From assembly GCA_905234865.1 (NCBI GenBank), contig CAJOJE010000007.1, forward strand, positions 1 to 64,000: a stretch of 64,000 bases of DNA. Reading direction: 5' to 3'. The DNA comes from Candidatus Gastranaerophilales bacterium. Its GTDB lineage: Bacteria; Cyanobacteriota; Vampirovibrionia; Gastranaerophilales; Gastranaerophilaceae. The position numbers and the translations under genes are program-made. This document shows, piece by piece, positions 6,158-15,536 of this stretch; the first letter of the stretch is position 1; each line of letters starts with the position of its first letter. The notes beneath the pieces are model-generated. The model was not told where the DNA came from. It did not search any database and worked only from the letters and a program-made list of their open reading frames with translations.

Positions 6158-8677
6158 ATGGAAGATGTTCTTAATTTTGATGAAAAAATTTCTTATTTAA
6201 AAGAAAAATCTTTATATTTTGAAAAACTGTCAAATGATAAAAAATTTTTATATCAGGAAATAAATAATTTATCAAAAGAACAAATTAACCGTTTGATTAA
6301 TCTTTATCAAGAAAAAATCGGGCCTCAGAATATTTTGCGTTTAACTGTTTTAAAATCATTACAGAATGGCATACAAATAACAGAAGAATTTTATAAGGAA
6401 ATACAAGATAAATTTTTAATAAAAGATTTAGACTTTTTCCATAAATATTTTGATGATGAAGTAATAACATTTATTAATAACTATTCTGCACCCAAAGGCG
6501 GTAATTCTTTTGTTCTTTGGAAAGATTCTTTTAGAGGTCTATATACGCTGCTTTATTACGGTGATTGCAAGAAAAAAGTTTTAAATTGTTTTAATCAAAT
6601 GGCTGATTATTTAATATCTGAGCTTAATTTAAATGATTACAAAATAGACATAACAGGTTTTGACGGTGCTCAAAACCAAGGTCAAACAAGAGCTTGGGTA
6701 AATATATTTCCTGCAGTTTTAAAAAATTATAACAATTCAATCGGATATTTCTTTGAAGTAAATCAAGGCAAATTTTTGTCAGGTTTATCAAAAAGTTATA
6801 CAAAGAAAATTGATATTGAAATTCCGCAAGAATTTTTAAGTAAAGAATATTTTAATTTTTATGATGCTTTGAATAATTTAAAACAGGCAAAAAATTTTGC
6901 CTCAAGTGCCAATAATGAACTGATTTCAAAATTAAATAATGAACAAGATAATATCAATGATGAAACACTTGAGCTCAATATAACAGATGTAGTAAAGAAT
7001 TTATACTGGTATCAGGCAATTGGTTTATCAATGTATATGAATGGCAAAAATAATACATACAAAGTTCAATCTTTAGAAAAACAGCCTATAATTGCAAAAT
7101 ATGCAACGTTAAAAGAATCACACAGCGTATATTTAACCTTGCAGGGACAATTGCAAATTCATACAAGTAAAGATTCCCAAACCGTAAATTATACAAAGAA
7201 AACACCACCTGCAATATTTGATAAGGATGAAAATGCAGAGTGGTATTTAACTGAAAACGGTATAAAATATATAGAAGCCGAGCTATCTGAATACATAGAA
7301 AAATTAAACAACCCTCAACTATACAAAGAAAAAAGAACTGAAACTCACTACTGGACGCTGTCAGCAGGCGAAAAAGCACGATTGTGGGAAGATTTTCAAG
7401 AAAATTCAATTATTGCAGTCGGTTTTGACGAAAATGATTTAGGAAATCTTGAACAATATAAATCAAAAGCGGAAATCCAACTTAAATTAAGTGAGTATAA
7501 TCCTCAATCAACCAATAAAAATAATGCTTTATGTTTGTGGCAGTTTGCAAACGATATGCAGATTGGCGACATTGTATTTATTAAAAACACCCAAACAACT
7601 ATACTTGGGCGTGGCATTGTAAAATCAGAGTATATTTATGATGAAGACAGAAAAGAATATAAACATACAAGAAAAGTTGAGTGGACTCATATTGGTGAAT
7701 GGAAATCTGCTACAAAATGGGCTATTAAGACATTAACAGATATTACACAATATATAGAAGATGTTGAAAAATTAGAAAATATGTTCAATGTTGAAGTTGA
7801 AGAAAAAGTGCGGAAATATGAAGAATACGGTGAAGAAAAATTTCTGCAAGAAATATTTATGGATAAAAAGCAATATACAACATTAAAAAATCTGTTATTG
7901 AATAAAAAGAATATCATTTTACAGGGAGCTCCGGGAGTCGGAAAAACATACACGGCTAAAAGACTTTGTTATTCAATATTAGGTAAAATGGATACAAGTA
8001 AAGTCGAGATGATACAATTTCATCAAAATTACGGCTATGAAGATTTTATTATGGGATATAGACCGAATGAAAAAGGTTTTGAACTTGTTGAAGGACCTTT
8101 TTATAAATTTTGCGAAAACGCAAAAAATGATGTCGATAACGATTATTTCTTCATTATTGATGAAATTAACAGAGGCAAATTGAGTAAAATCTTCGGTGAA
8201 TTATTAATGTTGATTGAACCCGATAAAAGAGGAGAGCATTTAAGGCTTTTATATAAAGACGTACAATTCTGCGTGCCTGAAAACGTTTATATAATAGGCA
8301 TGATGAATACGGCAGACAGAAGTATTGCCATGATTGATTACGCTCTAAGGAGGCGTTTTGCTTTTTATGAATTTCAACCCGCTTTTGAAACGGAGAGTTT
8401 TTGTGAAAAAGTTAAAAAAGCGGATAATCCGAAATTTTCGGTACTTATTAAAGAAATAATAAGATTAAATCAAGTTATAACCGAAGATAATTCTCTCGGC
8501 AGCGGTTTTCAAATAGGACACAGTTATTTTTGCCCTCCTGACGATGTGATAATTGATGACGATTGGTTAAATTCTGTTGTTGATTATGAAATAATACCTT
8601 TACTTAAAGAATATTGGTTTGATGAAGAAAACAAAGTCAAAGAATGGACATTCAAGTTAAAGAATGCGATTAGGTAA
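6158..8677 (+). CDS. mcrB: McrB-type AAA+ GTPase of a modification-dependent restriction system
   Basis: This 839-aa protein is the NTP-driven motor and target-recognition subunit of an McrBC system. The N-terminal ~250 residues resemble the MrcB N-terminal domain (GQTRAWVNIFPAVLK, GYFFEVNQGKFLSGLSKSY). Residues ~390-510 look like an EVE/PUA-type modified-base reader (HYWTLSAGEKARLWEDF, GDIVFIKN). The AAA+ domain has Walker A GAPGVGKT (590-597), Walker B IIDEINRG (D668-E669) and the McrB signature NTADRS (717-722) followed by ALRRRFAF. It is much longer than the 459-aa E. coli protein because of the extra N-terminal modules. It is followed 8 bases later by mcrC. Confidence 0.93.
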   Translation: MEDVLNFDEKISYLKEKSLYFEKLSNDKKFLYQEINNLSKEQINRLINLYQEKIGPQNILRLTVLKSLQNGIQITEEFYKEIQDKFLIKDLDFFHKYFDDEVITFINNYSAPKGGNSFVLWKDSFRGLYTLLYYGDCKKKVLNCFNQMADYLISELNLNDYKIDITGFDGAQNQGQTRAWVNIFPAVLKNYNNSIGYFFEVNQGKFLSGLSKSYTKKIDIEIPQEFLSKEYFNFYDALNNLKQAKNFASSANNELISKLNNEQDNINDETLELNITDVVKNLYWYQAIGLSMYMNGKNNTYKVQSLEKQPIIAKYATLKESHSVYLTLQGQLQIHTSKDSQTVNYTKKTPPAIFDKDENAEWYLTENGIKYIEAELSEYIEKLNNPQLYKEKRTETHYWTLSAGEKARLWEDFQENSIIAVGFDENDLGNLEQYKSKAEIQLKLSEYNPQSTNKNNALCLWQFANDMQIGDIVFIKNTQTTILGRGIVKSEYIYDEDRKEYKHTRKVEWTHIGEWKSATKWAIKTLTDITQYIEDVEKLENMFNVEVEEKVRKYEEYGEEKFLQEIFMDKKQYTTLKNLLLNKKNIILQGAPGVGKTYTAKRLCYSILGKMDTSKVEMIQFHQNYGYEDFIMGYRPNEKGFELVEGPFYKFCENAKNDVDNDYFFIIDEINRGKLSKIFGELLMLIEPDKRGEHLRLLYKDVQFCVPENVYIIGMMNTADRSIAMIDYALRRRFAFYEFQPAFETESFCEKVKKADNPKFSVLIKEIIRLNQVITEDNSLGSGFQIGHSYFCPPDDVIIDDDWLNSVVDYEIIPLLKEYWFDEENKVKEWTFKLKNAIR

Positions 8678-8685
8678 TTAGTTTT

Positions 8686-9738
8686 ATGGCGGTTCAAACC
8701 AATAATATCTTAATTAAAAATATTTATTACATGTTATGTTACGCTTTTAAAAATCTTGAAAGCGTTGTACGGGTTAATTCGGGTGCGGAAAATTTTGATA
8801 ATATACAGGATTTATTTTCCGTTATTTTATATAGAGGTATTTCAAATCAGCTGAAACGGGGATTAACTAAAGAATATGAAGAAAAACGGGAACGGTTATC
8901 GACCGTTCTTGGAAAAATAAATATAAACGAAACAATTAAAACAAATACATTATCTAAAAAGAAGCTTGTTTTAGAATATGATGAAAATTGTGAAAATTCA
9001 TATTTTAATAAGGTTTTAAAAACTACTTGCCTGTTATTATTAAACAAGGGTGATATAAAGCCCGAAAACAGGAAACTGTTAAAAAAAATACTTATTTATT
9101 TTGATTGCATTGAAGAAATTAACCTAAAACATGTTCTATGGTCTAAGATTTCATACCATAGAAATAATATCACCTATAAAATGCTTATAAATATCTGTTA
9201 TTTAGTTGTTAAAGGCTTACTGATGACAACAGACAGAGGCGAATTAGTATTAAATAAATATCTGGATGACAGACAAATGCACAGTTTGTATGAAAAATTT
9301 GTACTTGAATATTACAAATGTCATTATCCCGAATTACAACCAAAGAGAATTGACATAGATTGGAATATTGAGGGAGACAAGACAGGAATAGAGCTTTTAC
9401 CGAATATGCAAACGGATATTACATTAACGGGTAAAAATAAAACTTTAATCATAGATACAAAATTTTATTCGCATTCTCTATCCTTGTATTATGATAAGGC
9501 AAGTTATTTATCTAATAATCTTTATCAAATTTTTACATACGTTAAAAATAAAGATATTGAAAATACGGGAAATGTTGAGGGTATGCTATTATATGCCAAA
9601 ACGGAAGATGAAATTTTAACGGAAGAAAATACGTTTAATATGAGCGGAAATAATATAAGTATAAAAATATTAGACTTAAATCAAGAATGGGAATTTATAA
9701 AAGCCAAGTTAGATAACATTATAACTCAAACTTTTTAG
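8686..9738 (+). CDS. mcrC: McrC-type nuclease subunit
   Basis: This 350-aa protein partners McrB and supplies the endonuclease active site. It starts with the family-typical NIYYMLCYAF. The C-terminal half carries a PD-(D/E)xK nuclease core: MQTDITLTGKNKTLIIDTKFY, where the Asp of QTDI and the DTK triad are the expected catalytic residues. It is translationally close to mcrB (8-base gap). It converges with xer only 4 bases beyond its stop. Together with mcrB it should cut DNA carrying modified cytosine or a related base; the exact modification cannot be told from sequence. Confidence 0.92.
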   Translation: MAVQTNNILIKNIYYMLCYAFKNLESVVRVNSGAENFDNIQDLFSVILYRGISNQLKRGLTKEYEEKRERLSTVLGKININETIKTNTLSKKKLVLEYDENCENSYFNKVLKTTCLLLLNKGDIKPENRKLLKKILIYFDCIEEINLKHVLWSKISYHRNNITYKMLINICYLVVKGLLMTTDRGELVLNKYLDDRQMHSLYEKFVLEYYKCHYPELQPKRIDIDWNIEGDKTGIELLPNMQTDITLTGKNKTLIIDTKFYSHSLSLYYDKASYLSNNLYQIFTYVKNKDIENTGNVEGMLLYAKTEDEILTEENTFNMSGNNISIKILDLNQEWEFIKAKLDNIITQTF

Positions 9739-9742
9739 CGCT

Positions 9743-10645
9743 TTATGCTCTCGGGTGGTTTTTTTCGTACACGTCTTTTAGCATTTTTGTTGAAACGTGG
9801 GTATAAATTTGGGTGTTTGAGATACTTGAATGTCCCAATAATTCTTGCACAACTCTTAAATCCGCACCGTTTTCGATTAATTTTGTTGCAAAAGAGTGTC
9901 TGAAAACATGCGGAGTAACGTGCTTTTGAAGCTGAATCGACTCAACTACGGATTTTAGTGCTTTTCTTATTGATTGGTTTTGGAGTCTGTATCCGTTATT
10001 ATTTATAAAAACGGGCGAATTTCCGCTTTTTGAAGTTTTGCAAATTAAATCCGAAACATTATTTATATAATAAATTAAAGATTCCTTTGTTTTGTTCGGA
10101 ATAAGAACAATCCTCTCTTTTGCTCCTTTTCCGAATACCGTAATTTCATTTTGTTCAAGGTTCAAATTTTCATAATTCAATCCCGACAACTCTGAAATTC
10201 TCATTCCCGATACCCATAAAAGCTCCATAATGACTTTATTTCTGTATCCTGCGGGGCTTGAAATTTTAACGTTTGACAAAATGTGTTCAATTTCTTCTTC
10301 AGATAAAAAATTGGGCAGGTTTTTCGGTAATTTTGGCGCTCTTATTGTATCTGTCGGGTTAAAATCAATTATTTCCATATTATATAAAAATCTGTAAAAA
10401 GCTCTGATTGAAGCAATTTTTCTTGCAATTGTCGTTTTTGTGTAATTCATGTTGGAAATAAAATAAAGGTATTCGGAAAATTTTTTCGTATCAATTTCAT
10501 TGACGTCTTTTTCGTTTGCCCAAATCAGAAAAACCGAAACGTCGGTACTGTACGCCCTTACGGTATGTTTTGAAAAGTTTTTTTCCAATTTTAAATACGT
10601 TTCAAAATCTTTTAAGTAATCTTTTGATTTTTCGTTAATTCCCAT
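9743..10645 (-). CDS. xerC: Tyrosine recombinase XerC/XerD
   Basis: This 300-aa site-specific recombinase has an N-terminal SAM-like core-binding domain (FSKHTVRAYSTDVSVFL) and a catalytic domain with R149 (SGMRISEL), K173 (GKGAKER), H246 and R249 (TPHVFRH), H272 (LLGHSS) and nucleophile Y281 (TQIYTHV). Length and motifs fit the housekeeping chromosome-dimer resolvase rather than a phage integrase; the choice between XerC and XerD is not certain. The ATG at 10645 follows no strong ribosome binding site. It converges with mcrC. Confidence 0.9.
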   Translation of the reverse strand: MGINEKSKDYLKDFETYLKLEKNFSKHTVRAYSTDVSVFLIWANEKDVNEIDTKKFSEYLYFISNMNYTKTTIARKIASIRAFYRFLYNMEIIDFNPTDTIRAPKLPKNLPNFLSEEEIEHILSNVKISSPAGYRNKVIMELLWVSGMRISELSGLNYENLNLEQNEITVFGKGAKERIVLIPNKTKESLIYYINNVSDLICKTSKSGNSPVFINNNGYRLQNQSIRKALKSVVESIQLQKHVTPHVFRHSFATKLIENGADLRVVQELLGHSSISNTQIYTHVSTKMLKDVYEKNHPRA

Positions 10646-10781
10646 AACTATAATTATACATTTATTTTAAAAAATTAATACAAATTCCGTATTTGTTAAT
10701 TGTAAAGAAAAGTATATTATTGTTTTGGTAATTATTGTTTTTAAGTTATCATAAGTGTAGGAAAACGGGTTTTTAAAAAAA

Positions 10782-11429
10782 TTGTCAAATAATTTTGAAA
10801 ACTTTAATAATTTGGAAGATAACATAAGGAAATCTTCCGTTGTTCAAGAAAGAACAGGGCTTGTTGCAGTTTATATGTACAAGCATTTTCTCGATTTTCA
10901 AAAATCAAACCAAAATACTCAGGATGTTTTTGTTCGCATGATTCAAATTATGAATCAGGTTGTCGACAATTTAAAACAACTTTTTAATATGAGAAATATC
11001 CCCTCGGGGAATGTTTATTGTGAAGTCGATTCAACAAGAACTGTTGCCACAATTAACATTTTATGGCGCACGATAAGTTTTACGTCCCGTTTTAATGTTT
11101 CCCCCAAAGGTTATGAAAGGCAAGGGCAAAATACGATAATTTGCGGAAGAATTTTTGCAATTAACGGAAATTATTCTCATTTAATGCAAGGCATAACGGA
11201 TTATGACGAGCAAATGAAAATTCTTTTAAAAAGAGAAATTGCTTCTTTGTATGTCCCTGCCGAAAAAAATCAAAACGCAATTATGACAATTCGTGATAAA
11301 TATAATGAAGAATCCCTAATTCCAAACGCAGACGCTTCGAGAGATTTTCTTCTTAAAGTAATAGAAATGGTATGTGCCGGCGGCGAACTTCATGAACAAC
11401 AGCCAAAGCCGAAGTTTTTTGAAATGTAA
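10782..11429 (+). CDS. Conserved hypothetical protein, 215 aa
   Basis: The start is TTG at 10782, the first possible start after an in-frame TAG; a purine-rich AGGAAAACGGG lies rather far upstream. The product is soluble with no signal peptide. It has a helical N-terminus (TGLVAVYMYKHFLDF, VRMIQIMNQVVDNLKQLF) and a beta-rich middle (NVYCEVDSTRTVATINILW, GRIFAINGNYSHLM). I do not recognise the family. It lies alone between xer (divergent) and the CRISPR locus, and its 3' end faces the tracrRNA terminator, which may also stop its own transcript. Confidence 0.65.
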   Translation: MSNNFENFNNLEDNIRKSSVVQERTGLVAVYMYKHFLDFQKSNQNTQDVFVRMIQIMNQVVDNLKQLFNMRNIPSGNVYCEVDSTRTVATINILWRTISFTSRFNVSPKGYERQGQNTIICGRIFAINGNYSHLMQGITDYDEQMKILLKREIASLYVPAEKNQNAIMTIRDKYNEESLIPNADASRDFLLKVIEMVCAGGELHEQQPKPKFFEM

Positions 11430-11432
11430 CCT

Positions 11433-11525
11433 TAAAAGATAACCCGTAAATAATTTATCTACGGGTTAGCACTTTTCGAAATGTTTCTTATTATAGTAAC
11501 GTTCCGAAAGAAATTATTGTATAAT
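11433..11525 (-). ncRNA. tracrRNA of the type II-C CRISPR system
   Basis: The anti-repeat occupies 11490-11525. Read on the minus strand it pairs with the crRNA repeat over 36 positions, with 29 Watson-Crick pairs, 3 G-U pairs and 4 mismatches; three of the mismatches cluster in the bulge expected near the lower stem. Downstream on the minus strand follow a small nexus-like hairpin (CATTT-cga-AAAGTG, 11483-11470) and a strong hairpin AACCCGTA/TACGGGTT (11467-11441) ending in ATCTTTT. A perfect promoter just upstream places the start at the first base of the anti-repeat. The length of about 93 nt fits known tracrRNAs. It is transcribed away from cas9. Confidence 0.85.
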
Positions 11526-11531
11526 ACTTAA

Positions 11532-11560
11532 ATTATACGAATTAGTAATTAAACTGTCAA
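11532..11560 (-). promoter_or_regulatory. Consensus sigma-70 promoter for tracrRNA
   Basis: On the minus strand TTGACA (11560-11555) is followed by exactly 17 bases and TATAAT (11537-11532). Both hexamers match consensus perfectly. The start point is predicted near 11525, the edge of the anti-repeat. Confidence 0.88.
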
Positions 11561-11571
11561 TAAAAGGGAAA

Positions 11572-14500
11572 ATGGAAGAAAAAATTCTAGGGCTTGATAT
11601 CGGTATTGCTTCAGTGGGTCATGGACTTATAAGCTATGATGACGAGTTGTTTGAGGGGGAAATTTTAAGTGCGGGTTCAAGAATTTTTGATGCGTGCGAA
11701 GTTGCTAAGACAAAAGAGCCGATAAACGCAAAAAGACGTGAAGCAAGGCTTCAAAGGCGCCGTCTTTCAAGGCGTAAAAACCGTTTAAAGTATATTAAAA
11801 AACTTTTTATTCAAAATGAATTGTTAAATGAAGCCGAAATAAACAATCTTTTTTACGGAAACTCAAACAGAATTGACGTTTGGAATTTAAGAAAAGAGGC
11901 TCTGACAAGAAAATTAAACGTTGAAGAATTTTATAGAATAATTCACCAAATCGCAAAAAGACGAGGGTTTAAATCAATCAGAAAATCCGAAGAAGCTAAA
12001 AACCAAGGCTCTTTATTAAAAGGTTTATCAGATAACAAAGAACTTTTTATAAAAAGCGATTATCAAACCATAGGCGAGATGTTTGCAACGTTATATACGG
12101 GCGATAGCGCAAAAAGAAACAAAAGGGACGAATATAAAAATTCAATTCCAAGAGAACTTTTACAAGAAGAATTAAAAATAATTTTTGAAAAACAAAGAGA
12201 ACTCGGGCTAAAATGTGCAAGCAGAGAATTTGAAGAACAGATTTTAAATGTTGCTTTTTATCAAAGACCGCTCCAATCAATGAAAGATATGATAGGGTAT
12301 TGCGAGTTTGAAAAAGATGAAAAAAGAGCGCCTAAAGCTTCTTATACGGCAGAAATGTTTGTTTGTGCGCAAAAATTGGTGAATGTTCGCTTAATAAATT
12401 ATAAAACGGGCGAAGAAACAAAATTAAACAAAGATGAAATCGGGCAAATTATCGAACTTGCGCACAAAAGAACAAAAGTTACCTATAAACAGGCAAGAAA
12501 AGAACTTTTTTTGGAAGACGATATTAAATTTAAGTCCCTGAATTATAAAAACGATAAAGACCCTGAAAATAATACGTTAATTGAATTTAAAAAATACCAT
12601 GAATTTAAAAAAGCAATAATTGAATCAATGGGCGAAAATTATTTTGAAGAAAATAAGTACAATAAAGAAATGTTTGATAACATTGCAGAAGTTTTAACTT
12701 ATGAAAAAAGCGACGAATTAATTGAAAAAGCCCTGCTTGAAAAAAATATACCCGATGTTGCCGTTCAAAAATTAAAAGAACTGTCGGCAAGTAAGGTTTT
12801 ACACCTTTCAATTAAAGCAATGGAAAAAATCACTCCGTTTTTGTTGGAGGGATATAAATATAATGAAGCGTGTGCTCTTGCGGGGTATGATTTTAAAAAC
12901 GAAGAAAAATCAAAGGGGCTTAATTATCTTCCTCCTTTAACAAAAGACGATTTAACCACAAACCCTGTTGTAAACAGAGCTATTTCTCAAACAAGAAAAG
13001 TAGTAAATGCACTCATTAGAAAATACGGTAAAATTGACAGGATTATTATTGAAACCGCAAGAGATTTGGGAAAATCCGCAGAGGAGAGAAATAAAATAAA
13101 AAAAGGACAGGAAGATTTTCAAAAACAAAAAGAACAGGCAAGAAAAAGATGTATTGAAAATAACGTCAATCCCGATTTAGGCAATAATTTATTAAGGTTT
13201 AGGCTGTGGGAAGAACAAGACGGAAGATGTATCTATTCAAGAAAACGAATTGATATAACAAGGCTATCCGAACCGAATTATACGGATATTGACCATATTA
13301 TTCCTTATTCAAGAAGTTTTGACGACAGTTTAAACAATAAAGTTCTTTGTCTTTCCGATGAAAACAGGCAAAAGGGAAATAAAATTCCTTATGAATATTT
13401 GAATGAAAAAATTAATTGGTTTGAATATTCCGCTTGGGTTGAAAGTTTAAATTTAAGTTCGCCAAAGACGACAAGAATTCTTAAAAAATCCTATATGGCA
13501 AACGAAGAAGGATTTATTTCAAGAAATTTAAACGATACAAGGTATATGTCCGTTTTTATTAAAGATTATTTGAAAAATTTCCTTAACTGTAAAGTTGAAA
13601 CAAGAAACGGTTCCTTGACGGCATTTTTAAGAAATCAATGGGGAATAAAAAAAGTACGAGAAGAAAACGACAAACACCATGCAATTGATGCCATAGTTTT
13701 ATCATGTTCTACTAAAGGAATGGTTAAATATTTATCAACAATTTCAGCCAAAAGAGAAAATTATGATTTTATAAATAATTCAAAACCAAAATTCAAAAGA
13801 CCATGGAAAAATTTTCTTGAAGATATTGAACGCACAAAAGAAAATATTTTTGTATCAAGAGCGGTTGATGAAAAAATAAACGGCTCTATGCACAAAGAAA
13901 CGATAAAAAGCTCAAAACACATAAAAGAAGGGTTTACCGTTTTAAAAAAAGATATAAAAAATATAAAATTAAGTGATTTGGAAAACTTATTTGATAAAGA
14001 AAGAAATTCAGCAATATATTATGCTTTAAAAGAAAGGCTCGAAGAATTTGAAAACGACCCGAAAAAAGCCTTCAGCGAGCCTGTTTATATGCCTTTAGGG
14101 ATAGAAAAAATCAATAACGGGCAAACTCCTCACCAAATAAAAAGTATAAAAATTATGGAAAAAGGAACATCAGGAGTAATTTTAAACAGGGGCTTTGCGG
14201 ATAATGATTCTATGGTGAGAACGGACGTTTTTACGAAAGTAAATAAAAAAGGCAAAAAAGAATATTTCCTTGTTCCCGTTTATGTTGTTGATTTTGCAAG
14301 GGGAATTATTCCAAATCGTGCAATAAAACCGAATAAGCCTTATGAAGAGTGGGTTGAAATTGATGATACGTTTAATTTTGAATTTTCTTTATATAAAAAT
14401 ACGTTGATTTCGATTAATAAAACAGGTAATCCGAGTGATGAAATTTTCGGATACTACAACAGTACACATAGGGGTACGGGGGCAATTAACATAGAAGCGG

Positions 14501-14643
14501 TTGACGGAAATAAAGAATTTAAAGGTGAAGGAATTGGTGTAAAATCATTATTTTCATTTAAAAAATACCAAGTTGATCCTTTGGGAAATTATTTTGAGGT
14601 TAAACATGAGAAAAGATTGGGAATAATCATGAAAAAAAGATAA
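11572..14643 (+). CDS. cas9: Cas9 endonuclease, compact type II-C
   Basis: This 1023-aa RNA-guided nuclease has RuvC-I with D9 (ILGLDIGIASVG), an arginine-rich bridge helix (RREARLQRRRLSRRKNRL), RuvC-II with E494 (IDRIIIETARDLGKS), HNH with D574-H575 (YTDIDHIIPYSRSFDDS, then NNKVL) and RuvC-III with H703 and D706 (HHAIDAIVLS). All catalytic residues are present, so it should be active. The size falls with the compact Cas9 proteins (about 980-1080 aa). The C-terminal ~300 residues are the PAM-interacting part; the PAM cannot be deduced. AAAGGGA precedes the ATG. A TATAAT at 11520-11525 inside the anti-repeat may be its -10. cas1 follows after 5 bases. Confidence 0.97.
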   Translation: MEEKILGLDIGIASVGHGLISYDDELFEGEILSAGSRIFDACEVAKTKEPINAKRREARLQRRRLSRRKNRLKYIKKLFIQNELLNEAEINNLFYGNSNRIDVWNLRKEALTRKLNVEEFYRIIHQIAKRRGFKSIRKSEEAKNQGSLLKGLSDNKELFIKSDYQTIGEMFATLYTGDSAKRNKRDEYKNSIPRELLQEELKIIFEKQRELGLKCASREFEEQILNVAFYQRPLQSMKDMIGYCEFEKDEKRAPKASYTAEMFVCAQKLVNVRLINYKTGEETKLNKDEIGQIIELAHKRTKVTYKQARKELFLEDDIKFKSLNYKNDKDPENNTLIEFKKYHEFKKAIIESMGENYFEENKYNKEMFDNIAEVLTYEKSDELIEKALLEKNIPDVAVQKLKELSASKVLHLSIKAMEKITPFLLEGYKYNEACALAGYDFKNEEKSKGLNYLPPLTKDDLTTNPVVNRAISQTRKVVNALIRKYGKIDRIIIETARDLGKSAEERNKIKKGQEDFQKQKEQARKRCIENNVNPDLGNNLLRFRLWEEQDGRCIYSRKRIDITRLSEPNYTDIDHIIPYSRSFDDSLNNKVLCLSDENRQKGNKIPYEYLNEKINWFEYSAWVESLNLSSPKTTRILKKSYMANEEGFISRNLNDTRYMSVFIKDYLKNFLNCKVETRNGSLTAFLRNQWGIKKVREENDKHHAIDAIVLSCSTKGMVKYLSTISAKRENYDFINNSKPKFKRPWKNFLEDIERTKENIFVSRAVDEKINGSMHKETIKSSKHIKEGFTVLKKDIKNIKLSDLENLFDKERNSAIYYALKERLEEFENDPKKAFSEPVYMPLGIEKINNGQTPHQIKSIKIMEKGTSGVILNRGFADNDSMVRTDVFTKVNKKGKKEYFLVPVYVVDFARGIIPNRAIKPNKPYEEWVEIDDTFNFEFSLYKNTLISINKTGNPSDEIFGYYNSTHRGTGAINIEAVDGNKEFKGEGIGVKSLFSFKKYQVDPLGNYFEVKHEKRLGIIMKKR

Positions 14644-14648
14644 ATTAT

Positions 14649-15536
14649 ATGAGTTATAAAACAATAATTTTTTCTAACCCCGCTAAAATCTCCGTTAAAA
14701 ATTTTCAATTGGTATATGAACCTCTTAACAGCCTTGATAAGGTTAGTATACCAATGGAAGATATCGGCACGATTGTTTTTGAACATCCTCAAATTTCAAT
14801 TTCAACTTATTTTTTATCAATGTGTGCAAAATATAATATCACCGTTTTAACATGTGATAATAAACACCGGCCAAACGGGGTTTTGACCCCTTTTTATCAA
14901 CACAGCAGAAATACTAAAATTGCCCTTGCTCAAATAAATATGAAAGAACCTTTAAAAAAGAAAATTTGGCAAAAAATAATAAAACAAAAAATTCAAAACC
15001 AATCGGATGTAATTAAAATCCTTTTTAATACGGATGAACTCGATTTTTACGTTAAAAAAGTTCAATCGGGGGATATTAAAAATATAGAAGCGCTTGTATC
15101 TAAAAAATATTGGCAAAGGCTCTTTGAAAATTTTAAACGCCATAACGGCTCTAAATATAACGCCGCTCTTGACTATGGGTATGCAATAATAAGAGGCACA
15201 TTGTCGAAATATATAGCTTCAAGCGGGCTTATACCCTGTTTTGGAGTTCATCATTGTAATGAATTAAATTCTTTTAATTTAACCGAAGATTTGATTGAGT
15301 CTTTTCGTCCCTTTATTGATTTAATGGTAAGTTATATGGAAATCAACCCCGATGAAGATTTAACAAAAGAAAATAAAATGTATCTTTTATCGGTTTTATC
15401 GGAACAATGCCAATATAAAAACGAACAAATTACAATTCAAAATGCTTGCGAAAATGTTTGTAAAACCTATGTTAAAGCAATTTTTGAAAACAATATCGAT
15501 AAACTTGAACTTCCCCGATTTATAGATAAAAAATGA
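14649..15536 (+). CDS. cas1: Cas1 integrase, type II
   Basis: This 295-aa protein catalyses spacer integration with Cas2. The N-terminal beta domain (KTIIFSNPAKISVKN, IGTIVFEHPQISIS) precedes the helical catalytic domain with metal ligands E147 (NIEALVSKKYW) and H201/H202 (GVHHCNELNSFNLTEDL), followed by the acidic stretch before FRPFID. It is of normal length for type II Cas1. It overlaps cas2 by 4 bases, indicating translational coupling. Neither csn2 nor cas4 is present, which is what defines II-C. Confidence 0.96.
   Translation: MSYKTIIFSNPAKISVKNFQLVYEPLNSLDKVSIPMEDIGTIVFEHPQISISTYFLSMCAKYNITVLTCDNKHRPNGVLTPFYQHSRNTKIALAQINMKEPLKKKIWQKIIKQKIQNQSDVIKILFNTDELDFYVKKVQSGDIKNIEALVSKKYWQRLFENFKRHNGSKYNAALDYGYAIIRGTLSKYIASSGLIPCFGVHHCNELNSFNLTEDLIESFRPFIDLMVSYMEINPDEDLTKENKMYLLSVLSEQCQYKNEQITIQNACENVCKTYVKAIFENNIDKLELPRFIDKK

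Noticed and set aside
9743-10645. Xer recombinase as integrase of an mcrBC island
   Set aside because: Length and motifs fit the housekeeping XerC/D, and it lies at the far end from ssrA; island integrases are usually next to the attachment site.
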